Shown here: positions 1 through 7,449 of the stretch, piece by piece
Layout: each line of letters begins with the position of its first letter
How positions within the stretch are numbered: position 1 is the first letter of the stretch
From: Streptomyces pseudovenezuelae
Lineage (GTDB): Bacteria; Actinomycetota; Actinomycetes; Streptomycetales; Streptomycetaceae
Direction: 5' to 3'
Length of the DNA stretch: 64,000 nt
Assembly (NCBI RefSeq): GCF_001513955.1
Contig: NZ_KQ948152.1
Span: forward strand, 62,001-126,000
The notes under the pieces: model-generated
Told to the model about the DNA's origin: nothing
Seen by the model: the letters and a program-made list of their open reading frames with translations, nothing else
The model's database searches: none
Position numbers and translations under genes: made by a program

Positions 1-69
1 CAGAACGACGCGACCGCGCGGGCCGCGCTGGAGTTCCTGGGGGAGCTCGCCGGTCGTGCGGCCGCCTGA
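1..69 (+). CDS. C-terminal end of an unidentified protein (partial)
   Basis: The first 69 bases are open in frame 1 and end with TGA at 67-69. They encode the last 22 residues of a protein that begins outside the window, an alanine-rich amphipathic helix (LEFLGELAG). Nothing diagnostic remains. Because a flavin-dependent monooxygenase-like gene follows in the same direction about 90 bases later, an operon is possible, but the function cannot be read from this fragment. Confidence 0.6.
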   Translation, partial: QNDATARAALEFLGELAGRAAA

Positions 70-159
70 GCCGTCGGCGCGAGACGGCCGCCGCTCCGCG
101 CGGTCGTGGTTGTTCCCCGCCGCGGCGGGCCGGATTCTCCCCCGAAAGGACTCCCTCAC

Positions 160-1077
160 ATGGCTTCCTCCCACGGCCGGGGGCTCGTGCACCTCGCCGC
201 CGCCCTCGACCAGCCGTCGGCGTACGACGCGCTTCCCTACGTCGAGGCGGCGCGGCTCGCCGAGCGCGGCGGGCTCGACTTCGTGAGCCTGGACGACACC
301 CTCGCCCGGCCCGGCCTCGACGCGCTCGCGGTGCTGTCCCGGGTCGCGTCCGCCACCGGCCGGATCGGCCTGGTGCCCACCGTCGCGAGCACCCACCCCG
401 AGCTCTTCCCCGCCCAGGCCGCCGTCGCGACCCTCGACCGGGTCAGCCGGGGCCGGGCCGGCTGGCGTATCGACAGGGAGACGGGTGAAGTCGCCGACGT
501 GGCCGCGAGACTGTGGGACGGGAGAGAGGGTGACACCGAGATAGGGGACATGCCGAACGGCGGTCCGCGACCCGCGCACGGCCACCCGGTCCGTGTCGTC
601 GACGCCACCGACGAACCCGCCCGCAGAACCGCCGCCCGGTACGCCGACGTGGCCCTCGTCCGCGCCGCGAGCGCCGCGCAGGCCGCCGCTGAACGCGATC
701 AACTCCACGCCATGGCAGCCGAGTTCGGCCGTCGCCCCGAGGAACTGCGGGTCCTCGCCGGTCTCCTCGTCGACCTCGGCGACGGCGAGCACGCGGCCGC
801 GCCGGGGCACGGCGGGGGCGGACCCCGCCGGACCGCGCAGGGGCCGTTGTACCGGGGCGGCCCCGTCGACCTCGCGGCACTGATCGCCACCTGGCACGGC
901 GAGGGCGTCGTCGACGGCTTCCACCTCACCCCCGCCGAACCGCTGCGGGACCTGGAACGGCTCGTCAACGGCACGGTGGCGCTGCTCCAGCACCGCGGAC
1001 TGTTCCGCACCTTCTACCCGGGCAGCACGCTCCGGGAGCACCTGGATCTCGCCGTCCCCGCCCACCGGTGCGGGTAA
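160..1077 (+). CDS. LLM-class (bacterial luciferase-like) flavin-dependent oxidoreductase
   Basis: A 305-residue protein with the layout of luciferase-like monooxygenases. An N-terminal beta strand (GLVHLAAALD) is followed by an AARLAERGGLDFVSLDD segment. Then come the GRIGLVPTV and HPELFPAQAAVATLDRVS stretches that line the F420/FMN site in this superfamily, and a C-terminal segment (VDGFHLTPAEPL) typical of the family. The ATG at 160 is chosen because GAAAGGA lies 9 bases upstream; an in-frame ATG at 106 has no comparable ribosome site. The protein is shorter than the usual 340-400 residues: the middle of the barrel is condensed, and the expected WNVVTS-type motif is replaced by GRAGWRID. 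The substrate is unknown; the family oxidises small organic molecules with reduced flavin and O2. It is probably cytoplasmic. Confidence 0.75.
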   Translation: MASSHGRGLVHLAAALDQPSAYDALPYVEAARLAERGGLDFVSLDDTLARPGLDALAVLSRVASATGRIGLVPTVASTHPELFPAQAAVATLDRVSRGRAGWRIDRETGEVADVAARLWDGREGDTEIGDMPNGGPRPAHGHPVRVVDATDEPARRTAARYADVALVRAASAAQAAAERDQLHAMAAEFGRRPEELRVLAGLLVDLGDGEHAAAPGHGGGGPRRTAQGPLYRGGPVDLAALIATWHGEGVVDGFHLTPAEPLRDLERLVNGTVALLQHRGLFRTFYPGSTLREHLDLAVPAHRCG

Positions 1078-1108
1078 CTCGCCGGGGGCTGTTTTCGGCG
1101 ATGCGGCG

Positions 1109-1136
1109 AGCGGGAACGGCAGCCGCCGGTTCCGCT
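1109..1136 (+). terminator. Possible terminator after the LLM oxidoreductase gene
   Basis: An imperfect hairpin lies 32 bases after the stop codon. GCGGGAACGGC (1110-1120) can pair with GCCGGTTCCGC (1125-1135) across a 4-base loop, allowing one G-U pair and one mismatch, and TTT follows. Streptomyces terminators often lack a long U tract. Confidence 0.4.
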
Positions 1137-1345
1137 TTCCGTACCCGTCCGCGCCGGACGCCGGCGGCCGTACGACGGTCGGCGTGGCCGGAGCGCCGCT
1201 GACGCCCCGTCTCCTCGCCGACCACGGCATCTGCCGCTTTCCGCCGTCGCGGAAGGCCCTCGGCGCTGCTGTCACGACGGGGGAGCGGGATGCGATCCGG
1301 GGCATGACCGTTCCCTCTGAATCACAAAGGTCTTTCAAAGATTGA

Positions 1346-1385
1346 CGGCCGAAAGGCGCCCTTGCGCCGACCGTCCGTTCGGCCG
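1346..1385. promoter_or_regulatory. Nested inverted repeat in the sprB upstream region
   Basis: CGGCCGAA (1346-1353) and TTCGGCCG (1378-1385) form perfect arms. A second small hairpin, GGCGC/GCGCC (1355-1368), sits inside. The structure lies about 125 bases before the protease start, in the 430-base gap after the oxidoreductase gene. It could be an operator or a leader structure. No convincing -35/-10 pair was recognised, and I see no other gene in this gap. Confidence 0.4.
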
Positions 1386-1510
1386 AATACTCCCCCTCAG
1401 CGCTTGTCAGGAGCACGGCGTGTTCGAAAACCGGACGCCCGCGCCGCTGACTGCGCCTCACGGGCCCCGACCCCACGCGGGCCCCCGACTTCCCTTGGAG
1501 GGAACGAAAC

Positions 1511-2419
1511 GTGAGGATCAAGCGCACCAACCCCCGCAGTGGCATTACGAGACGGACCCGGCTGATCGCCGGTACCACCGGACTCGTGGCCGCGGCCGCG
1601 ATCGCGGTCCCCAGCGCGAACGCGACCGCTGCGACCCCGTTCAGCACCACCGAGCTCAAGAGCGCCAGCAGTTCGGTGCTCAAGGCCGACATCCCGGGCA
1701 CCGCCTGGGCCGTCGACAGCAAGACCAACCGTGTCGTCGTCACCGTCGACAGCACGGTCTCGCAGGCCGAGATCGCCAAGATCAAGGAGCAGGCCGGCAG
1801 CAACGCCGACGCGCTCACGATCAAGCGGACCCCGGGCAAGTTCAACAAGCTGATCTCCGGCGGCGACGCCATCTATGCGAGTAGCTGGCGCTGCTCCCTC
1901 GGCTTCAACGTCCGCAGCGGCAGCACCTACTACTTCCTGACCGCCGGTCACTGCACCGACGGTGCGGGCACCTGGTGGTCGAACTCCGGGCACACCACCA
2001 CGCTCGGTTCGACCGCGGGCTCCAGCTTCCCGACCAACGACTACGGCCTCGTCAAGTACTCGACCAGCTACCCGACCTCGTCGATCTCCGGCACCGTCGG
2101 CAGCGTCGACATCACCAGCGCCGCCACCCCGAGCGTGGGCACCACGGTCTACCGCCGCGGTTCCACCACCGGCATCCACAGCGGACGGGTCACCGCGCTG
2201 AACGCGACCGTCAACTACGGCGGCGGCGACGTCGTCTACGGCATGATCCAGACCACGGTCTGCGCCGAGCCCGGCGACTCCGGCGGCCCGCTCTACTCCA
2301 ACAGCGGTATCGCCTACGGTCTGACCTCCGGCGGCAGCGGCAACTGCTCCTCCGGCGGCACGACCTTCTTCCAGCCGGTCACCGAGGCCCTGAGCGCCTA
2401 CGGCGTCAGCGTCTTCTAG
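1511..2419 (+). CDS. sprB: Secreted chymotrypsin-like serine protease, streptogrisin B type (S1E)
   Basis: A 302-residue pre-pro-protease. The GTG start at 1511 follows GGAGGGA. Residues 1 to about 38 are a signal peptide with a twin-Arg-like basic start (TRRTRLI) and an alanine-rich core. Residues 39-114 are a short propeptide of the alpha-lytic type, which folds the enzyme and is then removed. The mature enzyme should start at Ile115 (ISGGDAI) and is about 188 residues. The catalytic triad is visible: His147 in TAGHC, Asp177 in TNDYG, Ser257 in EPGDSGGP. The C-terminal half (TALNATVNYGGGDVVYGMI and ETFFQPVTEAL-like end) is close to what I remember of SGPB. It is an extracellular peptidase in nutrient scavenging. 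A strong hairpin terminator follows. A related paralogue (sprD-like) lies 2.2 kb downstream. Confidence 0.93.
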   Translation: MRIKRTNPRSGITRRTRLIAGTTGLVAAAAIAVPSANATAATPFSTTELKSASSSVLKADIPGTAWAVDSKTNRVVVTVDSTVSQAEIAKIKEQAGSNADALTIKRTPGKFNKLISGGDAIYASSWRCSLGFNVRSGSTYYFLTAGHCTDGAGTWWSNSGHTTTLGSTAGSSFPTNDYGLVKYSTSYPTSSISGTVGSVDITSAATPSVGTTVYRRGSTTGIHSGRVTALNATVNYGGGDVVYGMIQTTVCAEPGDSGGPLYSNSGIAYGLTSGGSGNCSSGGTTFFQPVTEALSAYGVSVF

Positions 2420-2455
2420 GACCGGCAGCGGCCTGAACCGCGGCCGGCCCAGGGT

Positions 2456-2488
2456 GAGCCCCCGTACGCAGCCGTCGTACGGGGGCTC
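2456..2488. terminator. Bidirectional terminator between sprB and the alpha/beta hydrolase
   Basis: GAGCCCCCGTACG (2456-2468) and CGTACGGGGGCTC (2476-2488) form a perfect 13-bp stem with a 7-base loop. It lies between two convergent genes, so it can serve both transcripts. Confidence 0.85.
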
Positions 2489-2509
2489 GTCGCGATCACG
2501 ACGTCGCGA

Positions 2510-3394
2510 TCACGAGGTGGTCCGTTCCGGGGGTGTGCACAGCCAGTCCAGTACGGCCGGCAGGGCCTCCAGGGCTCCGAAGCGGCCGGTGTCCTGCTGG
2601 AGGACGGGCCGGACCCGGGGGATGCGGTCCGCGAGCCAGCTGAAGTGGCCGACCGGGGAGAACGTGTCCTGGGCGCCGTGCCACAACAGGACGGGCCGGG
2701 TGACGGCCGCCGGGTCGAAGCCCCAGCCGCTGAGCAGGGCGAGTCCGTCGTCGAGCCAGCCGTACGACGACCCGCGCAGCGCCTCCCGGTAGGCGCGCAG
2801 CAGCATCTCCCCGACCGCAGGTTCGGAGACGGTCCGCCGGTCGGAGTCCGTGAGCCCGTCGCGCAGGGAGACCAGCAGCTGCGCGGGGTCGCGGCGGATG
2901 TCGGCGGCGCGGACGGCGAGGCGCTCGGCGAAGGCGAGCGGGTCGGTGAGCGCCAGGGTGAACTCCTCGACCTGGGAGGCCGCCATGCCGTCGAACCAGC
3001 GCAGGTCCCTCGCGTCCGGGGGCGCGGGGGACGCCAGTGCCGCCGCGCGCCGCACCCGGGAGGGCAGCAGCGCGGCGCAGGCCAGGGCGTGCGGGGCACC
3101 GCCGGAGTATCCGAGCACCGAGAAACGGCCGAGCCCGAGGGCCCCGGCCAGTTCCGCCACGTCCCGGGCGGCGTCGGCCACGCGGCGGCCCGGCAGCCGG
3201 TCCGAGTCGCCGTAACCGGGGCGGTCATAGGCGATGAACCGGATGTGCGGGTGTGCGGCGACGACGTCCCCGGGGACGACTCCGAAGCGGCAGCCCGGGG
3301 TGTCGTGCAGCAGGACCACCGGGCTGCCGTCCGGATCGCCGTACTCCTCGACCGTCAGCCGGCGGCCGTCCTGAGTCCTGATGCCGTGGACCAC
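2510..3394 (-). CDS. Alpha/beta hydrolase, possibly missing its catalytic histidine
   Basis: A 294-residue protein of the alpha/beta hydrolase fold. The oxyanion region is HDTPG (residues 30-34), the nucleophile elbow GYSGG places Ser97, and a cap region follows. The acid is Asp243 in HGAQDTFSP. At the place where the family carries its catalytic histidine (GHF before a final helix) this protein reads TGRFGALEA, with Arg271 instead of His. The codon at 2582-2584 is CGC on the minus strand, one transition from CAC. Unless another histidine serves, the enzyme may be inactive or the base may be an error. The substrate is unknown and no signal peptide is seen. The gene is divergent from the SPFH gene. 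Confidence 0.8.
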   Translation of the reverse strand: MVHGIRTQDGRRLTVEEYGDPDGSPVVLLHDTPGCRFGVVPGDVVAAHPHIRFIAYDRPGYGDSDRLPGRRVADAARDVAELAGALGLGRFSVLGYSGGAPHALACAALLPSRVRRAAALASPAPPDARDLRWFDGMAASQVEEFTLALTDPLAFAERLAVRAADIRRDPAQLLVSLRDGLTDSDRRTVSEPAVGEMLLRAYREALRGSSYGWLDDGLALLSGWGFDPAAVTRPVLLWHGAQDTFSPVGHFSWLADRIPRVRPVLQQDTGRFGALEALPAVLDWLCTPPERTTS

Positions 3395-3482
3395 CCGTGT
3401 CCTCCGTCTCCCTTTGTGTACACCGCGGAGTTACCGTCGAAGTACACACCTTGAGCGCCTGGTTCGGACCCTGGGGGTCGCG

Positions 3483-4355
3483 ATGGTCGAGGAGTTGGTG
3501 GCGGCGGGCGTAACGCTCGTGTCCGCCGGAGCGGTGTACGTGATGGCGGCCGCGCGGGTCGTCAAGCAGTACGAACGGGGCGTGGTCTTCCGCCTCGGAA
3601 AGCTCCGGCCGGACGTGCGCGGGCCGGGGTTCACGATGATCGTTCCGGGCGTGGACAAGCTCCGGAAGGTCAACATGCAGATCGTGACCATGCCGGTGCC
3701 CGGGCAGGAGGGCATCACCCGGGACAACGTCACGGTGCGGGTGGACGCCGTCGTCTACTTCAAGGTGACCTCGCCGGCCGAGGCGGTCGTCCGGGTCGAG
3801 GACTACCGGTTCGCGGTGGCGCAGATGGCGCAGACCTCGCTGCGGTCGATCATCGGCAAGAGCGAGCTGGACGATCTGCTGTCCAACCGCGAAAAGCTCA
3901 ACCAGGGACTGGAGTTGATGATCGACAGTCCGGCGGTGGAGTGGGGGGTCACCATCGACCGGGTCGAGATCAAGGACGTCTCGCTGCCCGAGACCATGAA
4001 GCGGTCCATGGCCCGGCAGGCCGAGGCGGACCGGGAGCGGCGGGCCCGGGTCATCAACGCGGACGCGGAGCTCCAGGCCTCGAAGAAGCTGGCCGAGGCG
4101 GCCAAGGAGATGTCGGAGCAGCCTGCCGCGCTGCAGCTGCGGCTGCTGCAGACGGTGGTGGCGGTGGCGGCGGAGAAGAACTCGACGCTGGTGCTGCCGT
4201 TCCCCGTCGAGCTGCTGCGGTTCCTGGAACGGGCGGCGCCGACACCACAGCAACCGGTGCAGGAGCAACGTCAGCAACCGGTGCAGGAGCAACGTCCTTC
4301 TCTTGAGCCCCGGCCGGATCCGGATTCCGAAGGGTCGATTTCAGGACAGGACTAG
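3483..4355 (+). CDS. SPFH/band 7 (stomatin-like, slipin) membrane protein
   Basis: A 290-residue protein. One N-terminal membrane segment (about residues 4-24, VAAGVTLVSAGAVYVMAA) is followed by the classic stomatin sequence: QYERGVVFRLGKLR, GPGFTMIVPGVDKL, and ITRDNVTVRVDAVVYFKV. A charged coiled-coil region (MARQAEADRERRARVINADAE) comes next. Stomatins oligomerise on the inner face of the membrane as scaffolds for proteases and microdomains. The ATG at 3483 is preferred because the protein starts directly before the membrane helix; the ribosome site is weak. A NfeD-type partner, common next to slipins, is not adjacent. The C-terminus is a Gln-rich tail built from a perfect 24-base tandem duplication. 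Confidence 0.85.
   Translation: MVEELVAAGVTLVSAGAVYVMAAARVVKQYERGVVFRLGKLRPDVRGPGFTMIVPGVDKLRKVNMQIVTMPVPGQEGITRDNVTVRVDAVVYFKVTSPAEAVVRVEDYRFAVAQMAQTSLRSIIGKSELDDLLSNREKLNQGLELMIDSPAVEWGVTIDRVEIKDVSLPETMKRSMARQAEADRERRARVINADAELQASKKLAEAAKEMSEQPAALQLRLLQTVVAVAAEKNSTLVLPFPVELLRFLERAAPTPQQPVQEQRQQPVQEQRPSLEPRPDPDSEGSISGQD
4248..4295 (+). repeat. Perfect 24-bp tandem repeat, two copies, in the SPFH gene tail
   Basis: The 24-base unit at 4248-4271 is repeated exactly at 4272-4295. It encodes the duplicated octapeptide QQPVQEQR near the C-terminus of the stomatin-like protein. The unit keeps the frame, so copy-number change would only lengthen or shorten a disordered tail. Confidence 0.9.
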
Positions 4356-4587
4356 ACCTCACGGGCTGATGAGGTGTTACTCGCTCGTAGTGTTTGCAGC
4401 GTGAACGGCCTGGGGTGACCGTGGACTGTCAAAAATGGCAAGGGCGCGCAACCGCGTTCTACGCGCGTCCTGAAGTCACCCTTGTGCGCTCCCTGTGGGG
4501 TTCGGAAGAGTAAGGCCTCGTCAACCAGCCTTCCGGCCCGCGCGATCCCCACAATCTCCGGGCCGGCCCCCCACAGGAGGACGCGAG

Positions 4588-5670
4588 TTGAAGCACCGAC
4601 GCATACCCAGGCGGCGGATCGTCGTGGCAGGTGCGGGCGTTACCGCACTGGTCGCCGCGGGAGTCACCTTGCAGACTGCGAACGCCAGCGAGACGCCGGC
4701 CTCGCCCCAGGCCAAGACCCTCTCGGCCCCGGCGGCCGGAAAGCTCGCCTCGACGCTCGGCACGGAACTCGGCGCCGACGCGGCGGGGACGTTCTACGAC
4801 GCGAAGACCAGGAGTCTCGTGGTGAACGTGCTCGACGAGGACGCGGCGAAGACCGTCTCGGCGGCCGGGGCCACGGCCAGAGTCGTCTCGAACTCCCTCG
4901 CCGAGCTGAAGAGCGCGCGTACGGCGCTCGCGGATGACGCGACCATCCCGGGGACGTCCTGGGTGACCGACCCCACCACCAACAAGGTCGTCGTCACCGC
5001 CGACCGCACGGTCTCCGACGGCGAGTGGGCCAAGCTCACCAAGGTGGTCGACGGGCTCGGCTCGGTGGCCGAACTCCAGCGCACCAAGGGGGAGTTCAAG
5101 CCCTTCATCGCCGGCGGTGACGCGATCAGCGGCTCCGGCGGGCGGTGCTCGCTCGGGTTCAACGTGGTCAAGGGCGGCCAGCCCTACTTCCTCACCGCCG
5201 GGCACTGCACCGAGGCGATCTCGACCTGGTCGGACTCCAGCGGCAAGCAGATCGGCGCCAACGAGGTGTCGAGCTTCCCGGACAACGACTTCGGGCTGGT
5301 GAAGTACACGGCCGAGGTCGACCACCCCAGCGAGGTGGACCTCTACAACGGGTCCGCGCAGGCGATCACCGGGGCGGCGTCGGCGACCGTCGGCCAGTCG
5401 GTGACGCGCAGCGGGTCCACGACCCAGGTGCACTCCGGGAAGGTCACCGGTCTGGACGCGACGGTGAACTACGGCAACGGCGACATCGTGAACGGGCTGA
5501 TCCAGACCGATGTGTGCGCGGAGCCGGGGGACAGCGGCGGCTCGCTGTTCTCGGGGAGCAGCGCGATCGGGCTGACGTCCGGCGGCAGCGGTGACTGCAC
5601 CTCCGGCGGGGAGACGTTCTTCCAGCCGGTGACGGAGGCGCTGTCGGCGACCGGGGCGTCGATCGGCTGA
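4588..5670 (+). CDS. sprD: Secreted serine protease, streptogrisin D type (S1E)
   Basis: A 360-residue pre-pro-protease. The TTG start at 4588 is chosen for the AGGAGG 6 bases upstream and because it begins the signal peptide (RRIPRRRIVVAGAG, cleavage near residue 33). Residues 34-173 form a long propeptide, about twice the length of that in the sprB product, as in streptogrisins C, D and E. The mature domain starts at Ile174 (IAGGDAI) and has about 187 residues. The triad is His206 (TAGHC), Asp234 (PDNDFG) and Ser316 (EPGDSGG). The mature sequence, with HPSEVDLYNGS and GNGDIVNGLIQT, matches what I recall of SGPD. It is extracellular and related to the upstream sprB product, but too diverged for a recent duplication. 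A hairpin terminator follows. Confidence 0.9.
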   Translation: MKHRRIPRRRIVVAGAGVTALVAAGVTLQTANASETPASPQAKTLSAPAAGKLASTLGTELGADAAGTFYDAKTRSLVVNVLDEDAAKTVSAAGATARVVSNSLAELKSARTALADDATIPGTSWVTDPTTNKVVVTADRTVSDGEWAKLTKVVDGLGSVAELQRTKGEFKPFIAGGDAISGSGGRCSLGFNVVKGGQPYFLTAGHCTEAISTWSDSSGKQIGANEVSSFPDNDFGLVKYTAEVDHPSEVDLYNGSAQAITGAASATVGQSVTRSGSTTQVHSGKVTGLDATVNYGNGDIVNGLIQTDVCAEPGDSGGSLFSGSSAIGLTSGGSGDCTSGGETFFQPVTEALSATGASIG

Positions 5671-5694
5671 CGCTTCGACGGTTCGGTGGTGCGT

Positions 5695-5731
5695 GAAGTC
5701 CCGTCCCCCTGCGTGTGGGGGCGGGGCTTTC
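5695..5731 (+). terminator. Terminator after sprD
   Basis: A stem formed by GAAGTCCCGTCCCC (5695-5708) and GGGGGCGGGGCTTTC (5717-5731), allowing two G-U pairs, with an 8-base loop. It lies 25 bases after the protease stop codon. Confidence 0.75.
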
Positions 5732-5874
5732 GCGTCTCCTGACATCGTTATCCGTTCGAGACCGCAAGTTGCTCACGCTGTGCTTGGGACGGCCGTTACA
5801 TTTGCGGTTCCTGGGGCTCAACTTCCCTTTGACCGAAGGAAATTGATCTCTGGTCAGGTGCCTTCACAGCCAAA

Positions 5875-5890
5875 CGTTTCGGGGGAAACG
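5875..5890 (+). promoter_or_regulatory. Hairpin over the ribosome site of the first tail-cluster gene
   Basis: CGTTTC (5875-5880) and GAAACG (5885-5890) are perfect arms around a GGGG loop, ending 2 bases before the GTG start at 5893. The only purine-rich ribosome site, GGGGGAAA, is inside this hairpin. It may act as an operator or as a translational gate for the tail operon. The upstream 140 bases are relatively AT-rich, but no clear promoter was recognised. Confidence 0.5.
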
Positions 5891-5892
5891 CT

Positions 5893-6057
5893 GTGCAGAA
5901 GATCCAGTTGACCTATTGGTGGAACGGGCACGAGCCCGGTGACGTCGTGGACGTCGACGACCCGGCCGCGCGGGAACTGCTCGGTGTCATCGCGCGCCCC
6001 GCGGAACCCCTGGAGGGCTCCGAGGACTCCGCGGTCTCCGAAGACTCCGATGAGTGA
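5893..6057 (+). CDS. Small acidic phage-type protein at the head of the tail cluster
   Basis: A 54-residue protein with a GTG start. The body (QLTYWWNGHEPGDVVDVDD, then AARELLGVIARP) resembles short phage proteins that sit between the capsid and tail genes of siphoviruses, with an XXGHxPGDVVDVDD signature. The last 15 residues are acidic and serine-rich (EDSAVSEDSDE). Its stop overlaps the next start by 8 bases (ATGAGTGA), so the two are translationally coupled. The role is unknown; it may be a remnant of a head-completion module. Confidence 0.7.
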   Translation: MQKIQLTYWWNGHEPGDVVDVDDPAARELLGVIARPAEPLEGSEDSAVSEDSDE

Positions 6058-6457
6058 GCCGTACATCACCTTCCCGGACGTCGAGCAGCTGGTCGTCGAT
6101 CTGCTCAAGGACCGCAGCGAGCTGGCAGGCGTCCTCGTCGACGTCGCGCCGCCCGCCGGGTTCGACGGCTCGCAGCGCGCCGTACTGGTCTCCCGGATGG
6201 GCGGTGCCTGGGCGGAGGACCCCCGGCTCGACAATCCGCTGGTCGACCTGGAGGTGTACGGCCCCTCCAAGTCCGCGGCCCACACCGTCTCCCTCGTGGC
6301 GCGTTCCCTGATGCTCCAGCTCCGGGGCGTGCGGTACGGCGGGGCGACCGTCGTGGACGTCGTCGAGGAGGACGGGCCGCGCTGGCTGCCCGACTACCGG
6401 CACGCCAGTGCCAACCGCTACGTCTCGACCACCCGCCTGGTGGTTCGCCCGGCCTGA
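6050..6457 (+). CDS. Tail terminator/completion protein (siphovirus type)
   Basis: A 135-residue protein starting at the ATG that overlaps the previous stop. It begins ITFPDVEQLVVDLLKDR, has a strand pair VLVSRMGG..DNPLVDLEVYG, a helix SAAHTVSLVARSLMLQL and a closing strand YVSTTRLVVRP. This is the layout of lambda gpU / gp17-like tail terminators, which cap the tail tube where it meets the head. The position directly before the tail tube gene is the conserved phage order. The presence of a terminator but no head genes suggests tails that end without a capsid. Confidence 0.7.
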   Translation: MSEPYITFPDVEQLVVDLLKDRSELAGVLVDVAPPAGFDGSQRAVLVSRMGGAWAEDPRLDNPLVDLEVYGPSKSAAHTVSLVARSLMLQLRGVRYGGATVVDVVEEDGPRWLPDYRHASANRYVSTTRLVVRPA

Positions 6458-6535
6458 ACGGCCGTGTTCCCAGCTCGACTTCGCCGTACTCCCACACACC
6501 AGCACGTCATGTCCATCTCCCAGCAAGGAGCAGTG

Positions 6536-7111
6536 ATGGCCGGAACGAACGCCAAGGAGATCCGGGTCGCGGGCAGTGGCCGTGTGCTCATCGCCCCGCT
6601 CGCCACCGCACCGCCCGCCGACACCGCCGCGGCGTGGGGTGCCGGGTGGAAGGACCTCGGCTACACCACCACCGACGGGGTCAAGATCTCCAAGAAGGAC
6701 AAGCTGGACCCCGTGGACACCTGGCAGAGCGTCAGCTCGGCGCGGTACGTCTACTCCGACCGCGATCTCAGCTTCAAGTTCCAGCTGCTCCAGCTGAACG
6801 AGGACACCCTGCCGTTCTTCTTCGGCGGCGGGCAGGTGAAGGAGACGGCGACCGGGTCAGGGCTCTACAAATACGAGCTGGCGGCCGAGCCGAAGTTCGA
6901 CGAGCGGATGCTCGGGCTGGAGTTCGTGGACGGTGACGAGGTCAAGTACCGCATGATCGTCGCCCGCGGCCAGGTGACCGAGACGGAGGAGCTCGCCCTC
7001 GTCCGTACGGCGCCCGTGAAGCTCGGTGTCACCTTCACCGCGCTGGCCACGGTGGACGGTGCCCCGCTGGCGATCTTCCTGATGAAGGACCCGAGCTTCA
7101 GCGCGGCCTGA
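6536..7111 (+). CDS. Major tail (tube) protein
   Basis: A 191-residue protein. The ATG at 6536 has AAGGAG 6 bases upstream. It is beta-rich, with features of siphophage tail tube proteins: an early glycine-rich strand (VAGSGRVLIAPL), a GYTTTDGVKIS segment, DTWQSVSSARYVYSDRDLSFKFQLLQLNEDTLPFFFGGG, and a C-terminal strand block (KLGVTFTALATVDGAPLAIF). Tube proteins stack in hexameric rings around the tape measure. There is no sheath gene, so the tail would be non-contractile. The next gene follows after 47 bases, consistent with one operon. Confidence 0.78.
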   Translation: MAGTNAKEIRVAGSGRVLIAPLATAPPADTAAAWGAGWKDLGYTTTDGVKISKKDKLDPVDTWQSVSSARYVYSDRDLSFKFQLLQLNEDTLPFFFGGGQVKETATGSGLYKYELAAEPKFDERMLGLEFVDGDEVKYRMIVARGQVTETEELALVRTAPVKLGVTFTALATVDGAPLAIFLMKDPSFSAA

Positions 7112-7158
7112 CCCCTTCGTCCCTCTCACGTCACCTCGCAGCAAGGAGTCCCACCGAC

Positions 7159-7449
7159 ATGGCCCCCTTCAACGTCAACGCCGCCCGTGCCCAGCGGCTC
7201 GAAGCAGTCGGAAAGAACTGGGAGTTCGAGGTGGACGGGGATGTGTTCCGGCTGCCCACCGAGTTCCCGCGCAGTATCGCCAAGCAGATCGCCGCGCTGG
7301 ACGACAACGACATCGACGGGCTGCTGGCGCTGCTGCTCGGGGCGGAGCAGTTCGAGCGTTTCTGCAAGTACGACACGAGTGTGCAGGACGTCTCCGCGAT
7401 CCTGGAGGCGTACGGCAACGACACTGGCATGTCCTTGGGGGAAGGCTGA
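7159..7449 (+). CDS. Tail assembly chaperone, short (gpG-like) product
   Basis: A 96-residue protein starting MAPFNVNAARAQRLEAVGKN. It contains EVDGDVFRLPTEFPRSIAKQIAALDDNDIDGLLALLLG, the typical tail assembly chaperone layout. In siphophages this small protein and a longer frameshifted form (gpGT) hold the tape measure protein while tube subunits add. The gene ends in TGA at 7447-7449, just after a run TTGGGGGAAGG where a -1 shift leads into a 146-codon open extension that has no start codon of its own near the junction. Confidence 0.75.
   Translation: MAPFNVNAARAQRLEAVGKNWEFEVDGDVFRLPTEFPRSIAKQIAALDDNDIDGLLALLLGAEQFERFCKYDTSVQDVSAILEAYGNDTGMSLGEG
7437..7443 (+). other. Predicted programmed -1 ribosomal frameshift site (G GGG GAA)
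   Basis: In the zero frame the codons are TTG GGG GAA GGC TGA. A ribosome with GGG in the P site (7438-7440) can slip back one base to GGG (7437-7439) without losing any pairing and then read GGA AGG CTG. This gives entry into the -1 frame just before the zero-frame stop. Siphophage tail chaperone genes conserve such a -1 shift at this point. Confidence 0.7.
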
